NCBI GenBank assembly: GCA_963765555.1 | Contig: CAVXWX010000012.1 | Coordinates: 372,001 to 436,000 of the forward strand | From: JL08 sp963765555 | Lineage (GTDB): Bacteria > Pseudomonadota > Alphaproteobacteria > Rhodobacterales > Rhodobacteraceae | Length of the DNA stretch: 64,000 nt | Direction: 5' to 3' | Shown: positions 1 to 9,488 of the stretch, piece by piece | Layout: each line of letters opens with the position of its first letter | How positions within the stretch are numbered: position 1 is the stretch's first letter | Made by a program: the position numbers and the translations under genes | Notes under the pieces: model-generated | The model's database searches: none | The model's input: only the letters and a program-made list of their open reading frames with translations | Told to the model about the DNA's origin: nothing

Positions 1-767
1 GCAGGCGCACCGCGCCTTCCGGGGTGCAGCGCAGTTCCGGCAGATCGGCCAACCCGATTTCCAGCGGTTGCAGATGTTGGTCCAGTTCAGGCGTGCGCGC
101 GATGGCATCCAGTGCGTCCAGCGTCAGCGCGCCGTCTACCTCGAACGGGCCGGACCAGATGCGCCGCAGTGACACGACATGCCCCAGACAGCCCAGCGCC
201 TTGCCCAGATCACGCGCAATGGCGCGCACGTAACCGCCCTTGCCACAGGTCATTTCCAACACCGCATGATCCGCATCGGGCCGGTCTGTCAGAACCAGTT
301 CCTCGACCCAAAGGGGGCGGGCGGCAATGTCCATGGTTTCACCGTCGCGCGCCAGTTTATACGCGCGTTGCCCGTCGATTTTCACAGCAGAAAATTGCGG
401 CGGCACCTGTTCAATCTCGCCCACAAACGCGGACAGCGCCTGTTTGATCTGGTCGTCGGTCGGGCGCGTGTCGCTTTGTGCGATCACTTCGCCCTCGGCG
501 TCGTCGGTGTTGGTGGCCTGTCCGAACCTGATCGTTGAAGGTATAGGCCTTCAGCGCGTCGGTGATGTAGGGCACGGTTTTCGTGGCCTCGCCCAGTGCC
601 ACGGCCAGAACACCGGTTGCATCGGGATCAAGCGTTCCGGCATGGCCTGCCTTTTTGGCGTCGAACGCCCAACGCACCTTGTTCACCACGGCTGTGGATG
701 TCGGCCCTGCCGGTTTGTCGATCACGACCCAGCCTGAAATGTCGCGGCCCTTGCGTTTGCGTGCCAT
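1..767 (-). CDS. truB: tRNA pseudouridine(55) synthase TruB (3' end outside window, frameshifted)
   Basis: TruB makes pseudouridine 55 in the T-loop of most tRNAs. The N-terminus reads MARKRKGRDISGWVVIDKPAGPTS; GHAGTLDPDATGVL carries the catalytic Asp of the family. The reading frame breaks near base 532: after AYTFN the other frame gives VRFGQATNTDDAEG and stays open to base 1 (including VSLRRIWSGPFEVDG, a normal TruB C-terminal segment). Removing one base restores the gene, so I read this as a one-base insertion error, not decay. The C-terminal end lies beyond the window. It is transcribed with DUF2233 and rbfA on the minus strand, a common ribosome/tRNA maturation grouping. Confidence 0.93.
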
Positions 768-841
768 GTTCTGCCTCTGAATGATTGTCAGGCTGCGCCC
801 TTACACGCCGTGCCGCAGTGTCGTCAATTCGCGCGACGCGG

Positions 842-1582
842 CTATTGTGCCAGCGGCACAACCGTGCCCACGATCGGGCCCAGCCGGAACCCCGCATCGT
901 TGCGTTCAAGATCGGGCGCATAGAGCCGCGAAATGTTACCGTCGAAATACAGCGCATTGGGCAGGTTCAGCCCGTCGCGGAACAGTTCACCGAATTCATG
1001 AAAGGTGACGGGCACGCTGGAAATTGCGAACACGGCGCGCGTGCCATCGGCGCTGGTGCCCACCCCGTTGCGGATGTAGCGCGATGTACTGTCAGGCAAA
1101 AACCGCGGGTGCAATTCCCCATCGATCACCAGCATCGGGCCGGATTGTGTGGCAAACCGGCAGTCTGGCGCGTCTTCAACAAAGCGCAGCGTTTCAATCA
1201 CATCGGCGCGGCCGTCGCGGATGCAAAAAACGCCATTGGGCAGCAATCCGAAATTGCCCGGTCCGGCATTGGTGATCACCCGCATCTGTTCGCGCCCGTT
1301 TTCCACGTAATGCCCGACCGGCGCGCGATCTTCGTGATACATTCCGGCATTCATCGCAAAACCCAGTTGCAGGTTCTGGTCCGCCAGATGCCGGTTGATG
1401 GTCGAAAAATGCCCGTATGGCGCGCCACCGTCCGCATAGAGAAAAAGGCGCAGATCGCTTTGCGTCAGATCAGATTCGCAAATCGTATACGGCACATCCA
1501 GATAGGTCACATCGGTGCAGCTGTCCGCCAGCGCAGGCGCGGCCCACATCATCAGCGCCAGCAAGGTTGGCGCCGCCTTCAT
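842..1582 (-). CDS. Phosphodiester glycosidase family (DUF2233/NAGPA) exported protein
   Basis: 246 aa with a Sec signal peptide (MKAAPTLLALMMWAAPALA, cleavage after about residue 19), so probably periplasmic. The body resembles the DUF2233/NAGPA phosphodiester glycosidase domain: NAGMYHEDRAPVGHYVENG, GNFGLLPNGVFCIRDG, ATQSGPMLVIDGELHPRF and FAISSVPVTFHEFG are the usual conserved blocks. In mammals the family uncovers mannose-6-phosphate; bacterial substrates are unknown. Its start overlaps the end of rbfA by four bases (ATGA), so it is translationally coupled to rbfA and lies in the rbfA-truB unit. Family call is firm, substrate is not. Confidence 0.8.
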   Translation of the reverse strand: MKAAPTLLALMMWAAPALADSCTDVTYLDVPYTICESDLTQSDLRLFLYADGGAPYGHFSTINRHLADQNLQLGFAMNAGMYHEDRAPVGHYVENGREQMRVITNAGPGNFGLLPNGVFCIRDGRADVIETLRFVEDAPDCRFATQSGPMLVIDGELHPRFLPDSTSRYIRNGVGTSADGTRAVFAISSVPVTFHEFGELFRDGLNLPNALYFDGNISRLYAPDLERNDAGFRLGPIVGTVVPLAQ

Positions 1583-1989
1583 TCCGGTGTGTCCGGCGTT
1601 TCTGTGTCACGGCGCACATTGTCCTGGTTCAGCATCCTGCGGGTATCATCCATCCGGTCGAATGTTTCATCCAGCTGGAACCGCAGGTCCGGTGCGAATT
1701 TCAGGGCCAGTTTCTTGGACACCGCGCGGCGCAATTCACCCTTGTTGCGTGCCAGCAGCTTGATCACCTCATCCTGCCCTTTGCCGCCCAGTGGAAGCAC
1801 ATAGGCCGTCGCGATACGCAAATCGGGCGATGTGCGCACTTCGCCCACGGTGATGGACATACGGTTCAGGTCCGGATCGTGCACATCACCCCGCGCCAGA
1901 ACCTCTGACAGGGTCCTGCGGATCAGTTCGCCAACACGCAGTTGTCGTTGCGACGGGCCGGGGCCATCATGAAACTTGTTCTTTGCCAT
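1579..1989 (-). CDS. rbfA: 30S ribosome-binding factor RbfA
   Basis: 136 aa from the chosen start MAKNKFHDGPGPSQRQLRVGE. An ATG three codons upstream (1998) is possible, but family members in this group start MAKNxF. RbfA binds the 30S subunit during late 16S rRNA 5'-end maturation and cold adaptation. Conserved blocks: GELIRRTLSEVL, MSITVGEVRTSPDLR, ATAYVLPLGG. Divergent from dapB with an 85-bp spacer; followed by the DUF2233 gene with ATGA overlap, then truB. Confidence 0.93.
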   Translation of the reverse strand: MAKNKFHDGPGPSQRQLRVGELIRRTLSEVLARGDVHDPDLNRMSITVGEVRTSPDLRIATAYVLPLGGKGQDEVIKLLARNKGELRRAVSKKLALKFAPDLRFQLDETFDRMDDTRRMLNQDNVRRDTETPDTPE

Positions 1990-2074
1990 AGTGCCCATCT
2001 AAGGGTTTGCGCAGCCTTTGCCAAGCGCCGCGCGCTTCGCTAGACAAGGCGCAACGCAACGAAAGGAACATCAC

Positions 2075-2884
2075 ATGAGCGAGTTGCCGGGGATCGTCGT
2101 CACAGGGGCATCGGGCCGTATGGGCCGCATGCTGATCGAAACGATTGTGTCCAGCGACAAGGTGCGTCTGGTCGGTGCGATCGAACGCAAGGGCCATGAC
2201 TGGATCGGTCAGGATGTTGGCGTTGCCATGGGGCGCGGCGCGCTGGATGTTCCGGTGGAATACGATCCGCTGGATGCGTTTGCCCGCGCGCAGGCCGTGA
2301 TCGATTTCACCGCGCCCGAGGCGACGCTGGAATTTGCCGCTCTGGCCGCGCAGGCCCGTGCGGTGCATGTGATCGGCACGACCGGTATGACGCCCGAACA
2401 GGTTGCAAAGCTTGAACCGGCAGCGCGCCACGCCGTGATCATCCGTGCCGGCAACATGAGCCTTGGGGTCAACCTTCTGACGCAACTGACCCGCAAGGTC
2501 GCCGCCGCGCTGGATGACGATTACGACATCGAAATCATCGAAGCGCACCACAATCAAAAGGTCGATGCGCCATCCGGTACGGCCCTGATGCTGGGGCAGG
2601 CGGCGGCAGACGGGCGCGGCGTGGAACTGGGCGATGTGTCTGATCGCGCCCGCGACGGCATGACAGGCGCGCGCAAGCGTGGCGATATCGGATTTGCGGT
2701 GGTGCGGGGGGGCGATATTGTGGGTGAACATGATGTGATGTTTGCCGCATTGGGCGAACGCATCATCCTGCGCCATGTGGCAAGCGACCGCTCGGTTTTT
2801 GCCCGTGGTGCGCTAAAAGCCGCCATTTGGGGGCAGGACAAGGGCCCGGGCCAATACGATATGCTTGACGTGCTGGGCCTCTGA
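2075..2884 (+). CDS. dapB: 4-hydroxy-tetrahydrodipicolinate reductase DapB
   Basis: 269 aa, usual length. Reduces 4-hydroxy-tetrahydrodipicolinate with NAD(P)H in the diaminopimelate/lysine pathway. Rossmann motif VTGASGRMGRML near residue 9; catalytic block EIIEAHHNQKVDAPSGTA carries the conserved His pair and Lys; C-terminal NAD/substrate elements ARGALKAAIW and GQYDMLDVLGL. The start at 2075 is preferred over an in-frame ATG at 2018 because GAAAGGA lies just upstream and the protein then begins with the Rossmann strand. A 15-bp inverted repeat GACAAA-TAT-TTTGTC overlaps the stop (2883-2897) and might be a weak terminator. Confidence 0.97.
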   Translation: MSELPGIVVTGASGRMGRMLIETIVSSDKVRLVGAIERKGHDWIGQDVGVAMGRGALDVPVEYDPLDAFARAQAVIDFTAPEATLEFAALAAQARAVHVIGTTGMTPEQVAKLEPAARHAVIIRAGNMSLGVNLLTQLTRKVAAALDDDYDIEIIEAHHNQKVDAPSGTALMLGQAAADGRGVELGDVSDRARDGMTGARKRGDIGFAVVRGGDIVGEHDVMFAALGERIILRHVASDRSVFARGALKAAIWGQDKGPGQYDMLDVLGL

Positions 2885-2961
2885 CAAATATTTTGTCCGC
2901 AAGTGATCCAATGCGGCCTTTGGCCCGTATCTTTGTGTAAATGACTTCTTTGAGGTTTGAC

Positions 2962-3318
2962 ATGATCCGCTCACTTGCCATTGCACTCGCAACCGTTTTT
3001 TCAGCAGCGCCTGCTCTTGCCGATTTTACCAAGGTCGACGAACGTGAACATTTCGTCAAACTGATCAGTGGCAAGCAACTGACTTTGCCGCTTGTCAATC
3101 TTGAGGTGGACCCCAATGGCAAGATCACGGGCAAAGGTGCGCGTTGGGCCGTGAACGGCACATGGAGCTGGCAAGACGGTTATTTCTGCCGCGATATCAA
3201 CTGGGGCGGCAGCGATCTTGGCTACAATTGTCAGGCGGTCGAGGTCAAAGATAGCCGCGTACGTTTCATCTCGGACCGCGGCCAGGGCGACTCTGCCACC
3301 TTCCGTCTGAAGAACTAA
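2962..3318 (+). CDS. Small exported protein of unknown function
   Basis: 118 aa with a clear signal peptide (MIRSLAIALATVFSAAPALA). The mature part is rich in charged residues and aromatics (NGTWSWQDGYFCRDINWGG), with two Cys that could form a disulfide (YFCRDI and YNCQAV). The start is placed at 2962, preceded by TGAGG, rather than at the ATG at 2941. I recognise no named domain. It follows dapB by about 77 bases and faces the SdhAF4-like gene convergently. Confidence 0.7.
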   Translation: MIRSLAIALATVFSAAPALADFTKVDEREHFVKLISGKQLTLPLVNLEVDPNGKITGKGARWAVNGTWSWQDGYFCRDINWGGSDLGYNCQAVEVKDSRVRFISDRGQGDSATFRLKN

Positions 3319-3333
3319 CGCAAGGCGATCGCG

Positions 3334-3519
3334 TCAAAAATCGATCGCGATCCCTTTTTTCTCCCAATCTCCATAGCGGACAGGCTCTGGCCCGTCCCGA
3401 CCACCCAGTTCCTTGGGCAGTTTTTTATCGTCTGATGCTGCACGGCGGGCTTCGGCCTCGGCCAGCGCGCGTTGTGCGGCGGGGGGCAGTTCATCTTTTT
3501 CGGGCGTGTCGTCGGCCAT
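3334..3519 (-). CDS. DUF1674 / SdhAF4-like succinate dehydrogenase assembly factor
   Basis: 61 aa. The C-terminal motif GGRDGPEPVRYGDWEKKG followed by IAIDF is the signature of DUF1674, the family of eukaryotic SDHAF4/Sdh8, which binds the flavinylated SdhA subunit during assembly. The N-terminal half is a charged helix (AAQRALAEAEARRAASDDKK). Start MADDTPEKDE; longer in-frame starts on this strand would run antisense into rsmB and are rejected. It lies between two plus-strand genes as a single-gene unit; sdh genes are not in the window. Confidence 0.82.
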   Translation of the reverse strand: MADDTPEKDELPPAAQRALAEAEARRAASDDKKLPKELGGRDGPEPVRYGDWEKKGIAIDF

Positions 3520-3597
3520 CTCGGGGTTCCTTTTGCGCTGTGCCCTTGATATATGCGCCCGTCCGACTTGGGCAAGCCACCAAAAAGGCGCGCAGCG

Positions 3598-4890
3598 ATG
3601 GCCAAACCACCCACAGCTTCCGATACCGGCGTCGCGGCGCGGCGCAGTGCCGTTTACCTGTTGGATCAGATTTTGGGGCAGGGCCGCCTGATGCCCGAAC
3701 TGGTCGGGGCTGGCGCGCTGGATCGCTTGCCCGCCGATGATCGCGCCCGCGCGCAACGCTTGGCGCTGGACACGTTGCGCGGACTGGAGCGTGCGGATCG
3801 TCTGTTGCACAAACACCTGCGCAAACCCCCTGCGCTGACGGTGCGCAACGCGCTGCGTCTGGGCACGGTTGAACTGTGTCAGGGCGGCGCGGCACATGGT
3901 GTTGTCAACGCGCTGGTCGATGTTGTTGCCAGCGACCGTCGCAATGCCAAGCTGAAGGGGCTGGTCAACGCCGTTCTGCGCAAGATTGCGACCGACGGCC
4001 CCGAGGCTTGGGCCGCGTTGCGGGTGCCACGCCTGCCCAAATGGCTGCGTGGCCCTTTGGCCGATGCGTGGGGCAGCGAAACCATCGCGGCCATCGAAGC
4101 CGCCCATTTTGCCGGCGCGCCACTGGATTTGACGGCCAAAACCGATCCGCAGGCTGTGGCCGCCGCAGTGAATGGTATCGTTCTGCCCACCGGATCTGTG
4201 CGGGTGGCCGACGCGGGCCAGGTTACCGCGCTGGCGGGATATGCGGCAGGTGACTGGTGGGTGCAGGATGCGGCAGCGGCGCTGGCCGTACGCATTCTGT
4301 CGCCCAAGGCGGGCGAAACCATACTGGATATGTGCGCGGCACCCGGCGGCAAAACCATGCAGATTGCCGCCAGCGGCGCGCAGGTTACGGCGGTCGATGA
4401 TTCTGCCACGCGCATGGCCCGCGTTCAGGACAATCTGGACCGCACCGGTTTAAAGGCCGATCTGGTCGTTGCCGACGGGCTGACCCACAGCGGCCTTTAT
4501 GATGCCATTCTGCTGGATGCACCCTGTTCGGCCACCGGAACCATCCGCCGCCACCCCGATCTGCCCTTTGCCAAGGACGGATCGGAATTCGGCGCGCTGA
4601 TCGAACTGCAATCGCAGATGATCGACCATATGTGGACCCTTCTGAAACCGGGCGGGCGCATGGTGTTTTGCACCTGTTCGCTGCTGCCCGACGAAGGCGA
4701 AGTGCAAATAGAAGAGGCGCTGGGCCGTCACGCCGATATGCAGGTCGAGCGGGCCGCGCTTGACATCGACGGTGTTGATCCGGACTGGGTCACATCCGAA
4801 GGCGGGTTGCGTCTGCGCCCTGATTATTGGGCCGCGCAGGGCGGAATGGATGGATTTTACATGGCGTGCCTGCGCAAGATGGGCGGATGA
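3598..4890 (+). CDS. rsmB: 16S rRNA (cytosine967-C5)-methyltransferase RsmB-type
   Basis: 430 aa. An N-terminal NusB-like RNA-binding domain (about residues 10-140) is followed by an RsmB/NOP2 methyltransferase domain. SAM-binding motif LDMCAAPGGKTMQIA; the two Cys of the m5C mechanism are visible in LLDAPCSATGTIRRHPD and MVFCTCSLLPDEGEVQ. The start at MAKPPTASD (3598) is chosen over 3553 because upstream codons look non-conserved. Followed 100 bases later by the heparinase gene and purH, a common order in Rhodobacteraceae. Confidence 0.92.
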   Translation: MAKPPTASDTGVAARRSAVYLLDQILGQGRLMPELVGAGALDRLPADDRARAQRLALDTLRGLERADRLLHKHLRKPPALTVRNALRLGTVELCQGGAAHGVVNALVDVVASDRRNAKLKGLVNAVLRKIATDGPEAWAALRVPRLPKWLRGPLADAWGSETIAAIEAAHFAGAPLDLTAKTDPQAVAAAVNGIVLPTGSVRVADAGQVTALAGYAAGDWWVQDAAAALAVRILSPKAGETILDMCAAPGGKTMQIAASGAQVTAVDDSATRMARVQDNLDRTGLKADLVVADGLTHSGLYDAILLDAPCSATGTIRRHPDLPFAKDGSEFGALIELQSQMIDHMWTLLKPGGRMVFCTCSLLPDEGEVQIEEALGRHADMQVERAALDIDGVDPDWVTSEGGLRLRPDYWAAQGGMDGFYMACLRKMGG

Positions 4891-4990
4891 TCGCCAAGCT
4901 GTTTTGCACGTTGGGTATCTTGATCGGTGACACTGACCCGATAGCGCAGTAACATGCGCCAAACGCCAGCAGAGCGTATGAGGCAAGCAG

Positions 4991-6733
4991 ATGTCCAGAC
5001 CAGAACGATTTTCGGTGCGACGCACGCAATTCATGAACCGCTTTTACGCGCGTCTTGCAGCGCGTTCCAAAGCCGCCAAGGGCTTTGTGTCGCAACCCGA
5101 ACCACGCACCATCGGCAGCTTTGCACGCGGTCGGCAACTGGTTGCGGGGAATTGCCTGTTCGCCGGATACCTGATCGAAGCCCCCAATGGCGATGTCTGG
5201 GATCAGCGCTCGCCGGATCGCGCTTATGAAAGGGAACTGCATGGCTTTGGCTGGCTGGACGATCTGGCCGCCGTCGGCGATGGCGCGGCACGGCTAAGGG
5301 CGCAGAACTGGTTGTGGGGCTGGATCGAGCGCTATGGCAACGGATCGGGGCCGGGCTGGTCGCCGGATATGACAGGGCGCCGCCTGATCCGCTGGATCAA
5401 CCACGCTATTTTTCTGCTGCGGGGGCAGGATTCGGCGCAAAGCGATGCGTTTTTCATGTCGCTTGCGCATCAGACGCGGTTCTTGTCCAAACGCTGGCAC
5501 AGCGCCGCGCCGGGCCTGCCCCGGTTCGAGGCGCTGACCGGCCTGATCTATGCGGGCATGTCGCTGGAAGGCATGGAATCGCTGGCGGAACCGGCCATTC
5601 GCGCGCTGGCGCGGGAATGTGGCAGCCAGATCGACGCACAAGGCGGCCTGCCCACACGCAACCCCGAAGAATTGCTGGATGTGTTCACCTTGCTGACATG
5701 GGCTGCGGCCGCGCTCCGCGAAGCGGGACGGGATGTGCCTGCCGGCCATATCGGCGCGATCGAACGGATTGCCCCCAGTTTGCGCACGCTGCGCCACAGT
5801 GATGGCGGACTGGCCCGATTTCACGGCGGCGGGCGCGGCTTGGAAGGGTGGCTGGATCATGCGCTGGCGGCCAGCCATGTCAAAACCCGGCACCCGGACG
5901 GAATGTCGATGGGGTATGCACGTCTGTCAGGCGGGCGCACCAGTGTGATCATGGACGCCAGCCCGCCCCCCAAGGGCAAGGCATCTTATAACGCGCACGC
6001 ATCGACCCTTGCGTTCGAACTGACGTCGGGGCGTCGCCCGCTGGTGGTGAACTGCGGATCGGGTGGCTCTTTCGGGGCAGACTGGCGTCGGGCCGGGCGC
6101 GCCACACCGTCCCATTCCACCTTGTGCCTTGATGGCTATTCCAGCGCGCGATTGGGCAGCCTGACCCGTGGAGAGCAGCAAGAGGCCTTGATCGACGCGC
6201 CCCGCCATGTGCCGATTGAAATGTCCATCGCGTCCGACGGGATGCGGCTGGAAAGCGGCCATGACGGTTATGTCCCGACCCACGGCCTGACCCATGCGCG
6301 TATTCTGGAAATGACCTTTGATGGCCGCGGTATGGTGGGCGAGGATATGTTGCTGGCAATCGATGACAGCAGTATGAAAAGCTTTGATATGGCGCTGGAA
6401 AAGTCCGCGTTGATGGGCGTCGGCTTTGACATCCGGTTCCATTTGCACCCCGAAGTGGACGCAGCGCTTGATCTGGGCGGGTCGGCCGTATCGATGGCGC
6501 TGAAAAGCGGTGAAATCTGGGTGTTCCGGCATGATGGATCGTACAAACTGTCGCTGGATCCCAGCGTTTATCTTGAAAATGGCCGTCTGAAACCACGCGC
6601 GACAAAACAGATCGTTCTATCTGGCCGCGCAATCGAGTATGCGACGCGCGTACGCTGGTCCCTGTCCAAGGCGCAAGACACCGCAATCGCGGTGCGCGAC
6701 CTGAAACAGGATGACCTTGATGATATCGACTAA
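4991..6733 (+). CDS. Heparinase II/III family protein
   Basis: 580 aa. The N-terminal half is an alpha-toroid-like region (GWLDDLAAVGDGAARLRAQNWLWGWIERYG, SPDMTGRRLIRWINHAIFLLRG) and the C-terminal half is a beta-rich Heparinase_II_III domain (TSVIMDASPPPKGKASYNAHASTLAFELTSG, SHSTLCLDGYSSARLG). No signal peptide is seen, unlike secreted heparin lyases. In Alphaproteobacteria this gene sits constantly between rsmB and purH, which suggests a role in endogenous polysaccharide or envelope metabolism rather than degradation of environmental heparin; that is inference. Start preceded by GAGGCAAGCAG. Confidence 0.87.
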   Translation: MSRPERFSVRRTQFMNRFYARLAARSKAAKGFVSQPEPRTIGSFARGRQLVAGNCLFAGYLIEAPNGDVWDQRSPDRAYERELHGFGWLDDLAAVGDGAARLRAQNWLWGWIERYGNGSGPGWSPDMTGRRLIRWINHAIFLLRGQDSAQSDAFFMSLAHQTRFLSKRWHSAAPGLPRFEALTGLIYAGMSLEGMESLAEPAIRALARECGSQIDAQGGLPTRNPEELLDVFTLLTWAAAALREAGRDVPAGHIGAIERIAPSLRTLRHSDGGLARFHGGGRGLEGWLDHALAASHVKTRHPDGMSMGYARLSGGRTSVIMDASPPPKGKASYNAHASTLAFELTSGRRPLVVNCGSGGSFGADWRRAGRATPSHSTLCLDGYSSARLGSLTRGEQQEALIDAPRHVPIEMSIASDGMRLESGHDGYVPTHGLTHARILEMTFDGRGMVGEDMLLAIDDSSMKSFDMALEKSALMGVGFDIRFHLHPEVDAALDLGGSAVSMALKSGEIWVFRHDGSYKLSLDPSVYLENGRLKPRATKQIVLSGRAIEYATRVRWSLSKAQDTAIAVRDLKQDDLDDID

Positions 6734-6751
6734 GCCTTTAAGGACACCTGA

Positions 6752-8341
6752 ATGACCGATCTGCACCCCATCCGCCGCGCCCTGCTTTCTGTTTCCGATA
6801 AAACCGGGCTGATCGAACTGGGGCAGGCGCTGGCCGCACACCACGTTGAATTGCTAAGCACCGGCGGAACAGCGGCGGCCCTGCGCGCCGCGGGTCTGGA
6901 TGTGACGGATGTGGCCGAGATTACCGGCTTTCCCGAAATGATGGATGGGCGCGTCAAAACCCTGCATCCGGCGGTTCACGGCGGATTGTTGGCACTGCGT
7001 GACAACAAGGATCACCAAAGCGCAATGGCCGAACATGGCATCGGCGCAATCGACCTGCTGGTCGTCAACCTTTATCCGTTCGAGGCAACGGTGGCACAGG
7101 GCGGCGATTACGACACCTGTATCGAAAACATCGATATCGGCGGCCCCGCGATGATTCGCGCCGCTGCAAAGAACCACCGCTTTGTGAACGTGGTTGTCGA
7201 TGTGCAGGATTACACCGCAGTGCTGGACGAAATGTCCGCCAACAGCGGCGCAACCACCTATTCTTTCCGCCAGACATTGGCCCAGACCGCCTATGCGCGC
7301 ACAGCGGCCTATGATGCGGCTGTATCAACATGGATGGCGTCCGCGCTGGACGTTTCCGCACCGCGTCGGCGCGTGTTTGCAGGCGCATTGGCGCAATCCC
7401 TGCGCTATGGCGAAAACCCGCATCAGTCTGCGGCGTTCTACACCGATGGCAGCACCGCGCCCTGCGCGGCAAATGCCACCCAGCATCAGGGCAAGGAACT
7501 GTCCTATAACAATATCAACGATACCGACGCCGCCTTTGAACTGGTCAGCGAATTTGCGCCGGAAAACGGCCCGGCCTGTGTGATCGTGAAACACGCCAAT
7601 CCCTGCGGTGTGGCCACGGGCGAGACACTGGCGCAGGCCTACGGGCGTGCCTTTGATTGCGACCGCACCAGCGCGTTTGGCGGCATCATCGCGCTGAACC
7701 AGCCGCTGGACGGGGCCACAGCGGAAGAAATCAGCGGTATCTTTACAGAAGTTGTCATCGCGCCCGGCGCAGATGCCGACGCCATCCGTATTTTTGGCAA
7801 AAAGAAGAACCTGCGTTTGCTGACAACCGACGGTCTGGCCGATCCACGCGCCGCCGCGCAGGTGGTGCGGCAGGTTTCGGGCGGGCTGCTGGTGCAGGAC
7901 CGTGACAACGGCCATATTGACGCTGCCGATCTGAAGGTGGTGACACAGCGTGCCCCGAGTGCCGCGGAACTGGCCGATCTGCTGTTTGCCTGGCGGGTGG
8001 CCAAGCATGTGAAATCCAATGCAATCGTCTACGTCAAGGACGGCGCGACCGTCGGCGTTGGTGCAGGCCAGATGAGCCGCGTGGACAGCACGCGGATCGC
8101 GGCGCGAAAAGCGCAAGATATGGCCGAAGCGCTGGGGCTCGGCGCGCCCCTGACGGTCGGGTCTGTTGTGGCCTCGGATGCGTTCTTTCCGTTTGCTGAC
8201 GGTTTGATCACAGCGTCCGAGGCAGGAGCCACAGCGCTGATCCAGCCGGGCGGTTCGATGCGCGATGACGAGGTGATTGCCGCAGCCGATGCGGCCGGAC
8301 TGGCGATGGTGTTCACCGGCATGCGCCATTTCAGGCACTAG
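6752..8341 (+). CDS. purH: Bifunctional AICAR transformylase / IMP cyclohydrolase PurH
   Basis: 529 aa, family length. Catalyses the last two steps of de novo IMP synthesis. The N-terminal IMP cyclohydrolase/MGS-like domain (to about residue 200) carries LLSTGGTAAALRAAG and MMDGRVKTLHPAVHGGLLA; the C-terminal AICAR formyltransferase carries YGENPHQSAAFY, KHANPCGVATGE, DRTSAFGGIIALN, VGAGQMSRVDS and SDAFFPFADG. Start preceded by AAGGACACCTG. The stop is directly followed by the lspA start codon. Confidence 0.98.
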   Translation: MTDLHPIRRALLSVSDKTGLIELGQALAAHHVELLSTGGTAAALRAAGLDVTDVAEITGFPEMMDGRVKTLHPAVHGGLLALRDNKDHQSAMAEHGIGAIDLLVVNLYPFEATVAQGGDYDTCIENIDIGGPAMIRAAAKNHRFVNVVVDVQDYTAVLDEMSANSGATTYSFRQTLAQTAYARTAAYDAAVSTWMASALDVSAPRRRVFAGALAQSLRYGENPHQSAAFYTDGSTAPCAANATQHQGKELSYNNINDTDAAFELVSEFAPENGPACVIVKHANPCGVATGETLAQAYGRAFDCDRTSAFGGIIALNQPLDGATAEEISGIFTEVVIAPGADADAIRIFGKKKNLRLLTTDGLADPRAAAQVVRQVSGGLLVQDRDNGHIDAADLKVVTQRAPSAAELADLLFAWRVAKHVKSNAIVYVKDGATVGVGAGQMSRVDSTRIAARKAQDMAEALGLGAPLTVGSVVASDAFFPFADGLITASEAGATALIQPGGSMRDDEVIAAADAAGLAMVFTGMRHFRH

Positions 8342-8833
8342 GTGAATGTATTGAGCCCCATGCGCACTGTCATATGGGCCGCACTTGCGGCGGTGCTGAT
8401 CGACCAGATCACCAAGTACTGGGTCATTCATGGTCTGGCGCTGGCGCGGGTGCGCGCCTTTGATGTCTGGCCGCCGCTGCTGAATTTTCGCTATGGCGAA
8501 AACCGGGGGGTGAATTTCGGCCTGTTTGATCAGGGTTCAGAGCTGAGCCGCTGGGTTCTGATTGCCGTGGCGCTGATCATTATTGCCGCGATTTCCTATT
8601 GGATACGGCGATCCGAAACCGGCCTTTGGGGCTATTTAAGTGCCGGTTTGCTGATCGGTGGCGCATTGGGCAATGTGATTGACCGGCTTTGGTACGGGTA
8701 TGTGCTTGATTTCCTGAACATGTCCTGCTGTGGCATCCGCAATCCCTTTGTGTTCAATGTTGCGGATATTTTCATTTTTGCGGGGGCAATCGGGTTGGTT
8801 TTCTTTGTCAAAGACGGCAAAAAGGCCCCGTGA
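8342..8833 (+). CDS. lspA: Lipoprotein signal peptidase LspA (signal peptidase II)
   Basis: 163 aa, four predicted transmembrane helices. Cleaves prolipoprotein signal peptides in the inner membrane after Lgt acylation. Family blocks: LIDQITKYWV, NFRYGENRGVNFGLF, GGALGNVIDRLWYGYVLDFL and FNVADIFIFAG; the two Asp of the aspartic-protease dyad are in YVLDFL and NVADIF. The start is GTG immediately after the purH stop, so it is probably translationally coupled to purH. The gene immediately downstream encodes a lipoprotein, a likely substrate. Confidence 0.95.
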   Translation: MNVLSPMRTVIWAALAAVLIDQITKYWVIHGLALARVRAFDVWPPLLNFRYGENRGVNFGLFDQGSELSRWVLIAVALIIIAAISYWIRRSETGLWGYLSAGLLIGGALGNVIDRLWYGYVLDFLNMSCCGIRNPFVFNVADIFIFAGAIGLVFFVKDGKKAP

Positions 8834-8884
8834 CCTTGGAAGACGGATAGGCTAGACCTGTTTCAAACAGTCAGGAGTGCAGCA

Positions 8885-9394
8885 ATGCGCCTTATGCGCA
8901 GTACGGTATTGGCAATTACATCGGCCGTGGTTTTGGCGGGCTGCGCAGACACCGGTTTGCGCGACCTGAAAAGTGATTCAAGCGGGCCTGATGAATTTCA
9001 GGTGCAAACCGTGAAGCCGCTGCAGCAGCCCGCAGGGCTGACAACGTTGCCGGTGCCCACACCGGGCGGCGCAAACCTTGTGGACCAGCGCCCGATTGAC
9101 GATGCAGCCACGGCGCTGGGCGGGCGGGCCGCCGGATCACCGACCGGACCGATTCCGGGATCGGACGGCGCGGTTGTCACATATGCCAGCCGCTTTGGCG
9201 TGGCCCCTGATATCCGCCAGTCTCTGGCGGCAGAGGACGCCAAGTTCCGCAAGAACCGCGGGCGGTTTACGCAAATCCGGATCGTGCCGGTGGATCAGTA
9301 TAACAAGGTCTACAAAAAGTTTGCGATCGACCCGTTCGAGGTGGCCGACAGCTTCCGCAGGGCCGGTATCAGAACACCATCTTCTCCACCCTAG
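8885..9394 (+). CDS. DUF3035 (BamF-like) outer-membrane lipoprotein
   Basis: 169 aa with a lipobox (VVLAGC, Cys at about residue 20), so a lipoprotein matured by LspA encoded just upstream. The remainder is Pro/Gly-rich and matches DUF3035, whose Caulobacter member (BamF) associates with the BAM outer-membrane assembly complex. Conserved pieces: DEFQVQTVKPL near the N-terminus and KFRKNRGRF near the C-terminus. RBS AGGAG precedes the ATG. The lspA-DUF3035-M16-M16 order is widespread in Rhodobacteraceae. Confidence 0.83.
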   Translation: MRLMRSTVLAITSAVVLAGCADTGLRDLKSDSSGPDEFQVQTVKPLQQPAGLTTLPVPTPGGANLVDQRPIDDAATALGGRAAGSPTGPIPGSDGAVVTYASRFGVAPDIRQSLAAEDAKFRKNRGRFTQIRIVPVDQYNKVYKKFAIDPFEVADSFRRAGIRTPSSPP

Positions 9395-9488
9395 GCTGCG
9401 CCCGGCCTTTCTCACAAAATCGACAGGACCGCTTGAACACGGCGGCTTGCAACGTACTTAAGTCTCAGAACCCGCGAATGGAGTGGTT

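Noticed and set aside
785..1804. 339-residue plus-strand ORF
   Set aside because: Antisense to DUF2233 and rbfA, which match known families; composition is that of a GC-rich shadow frame.
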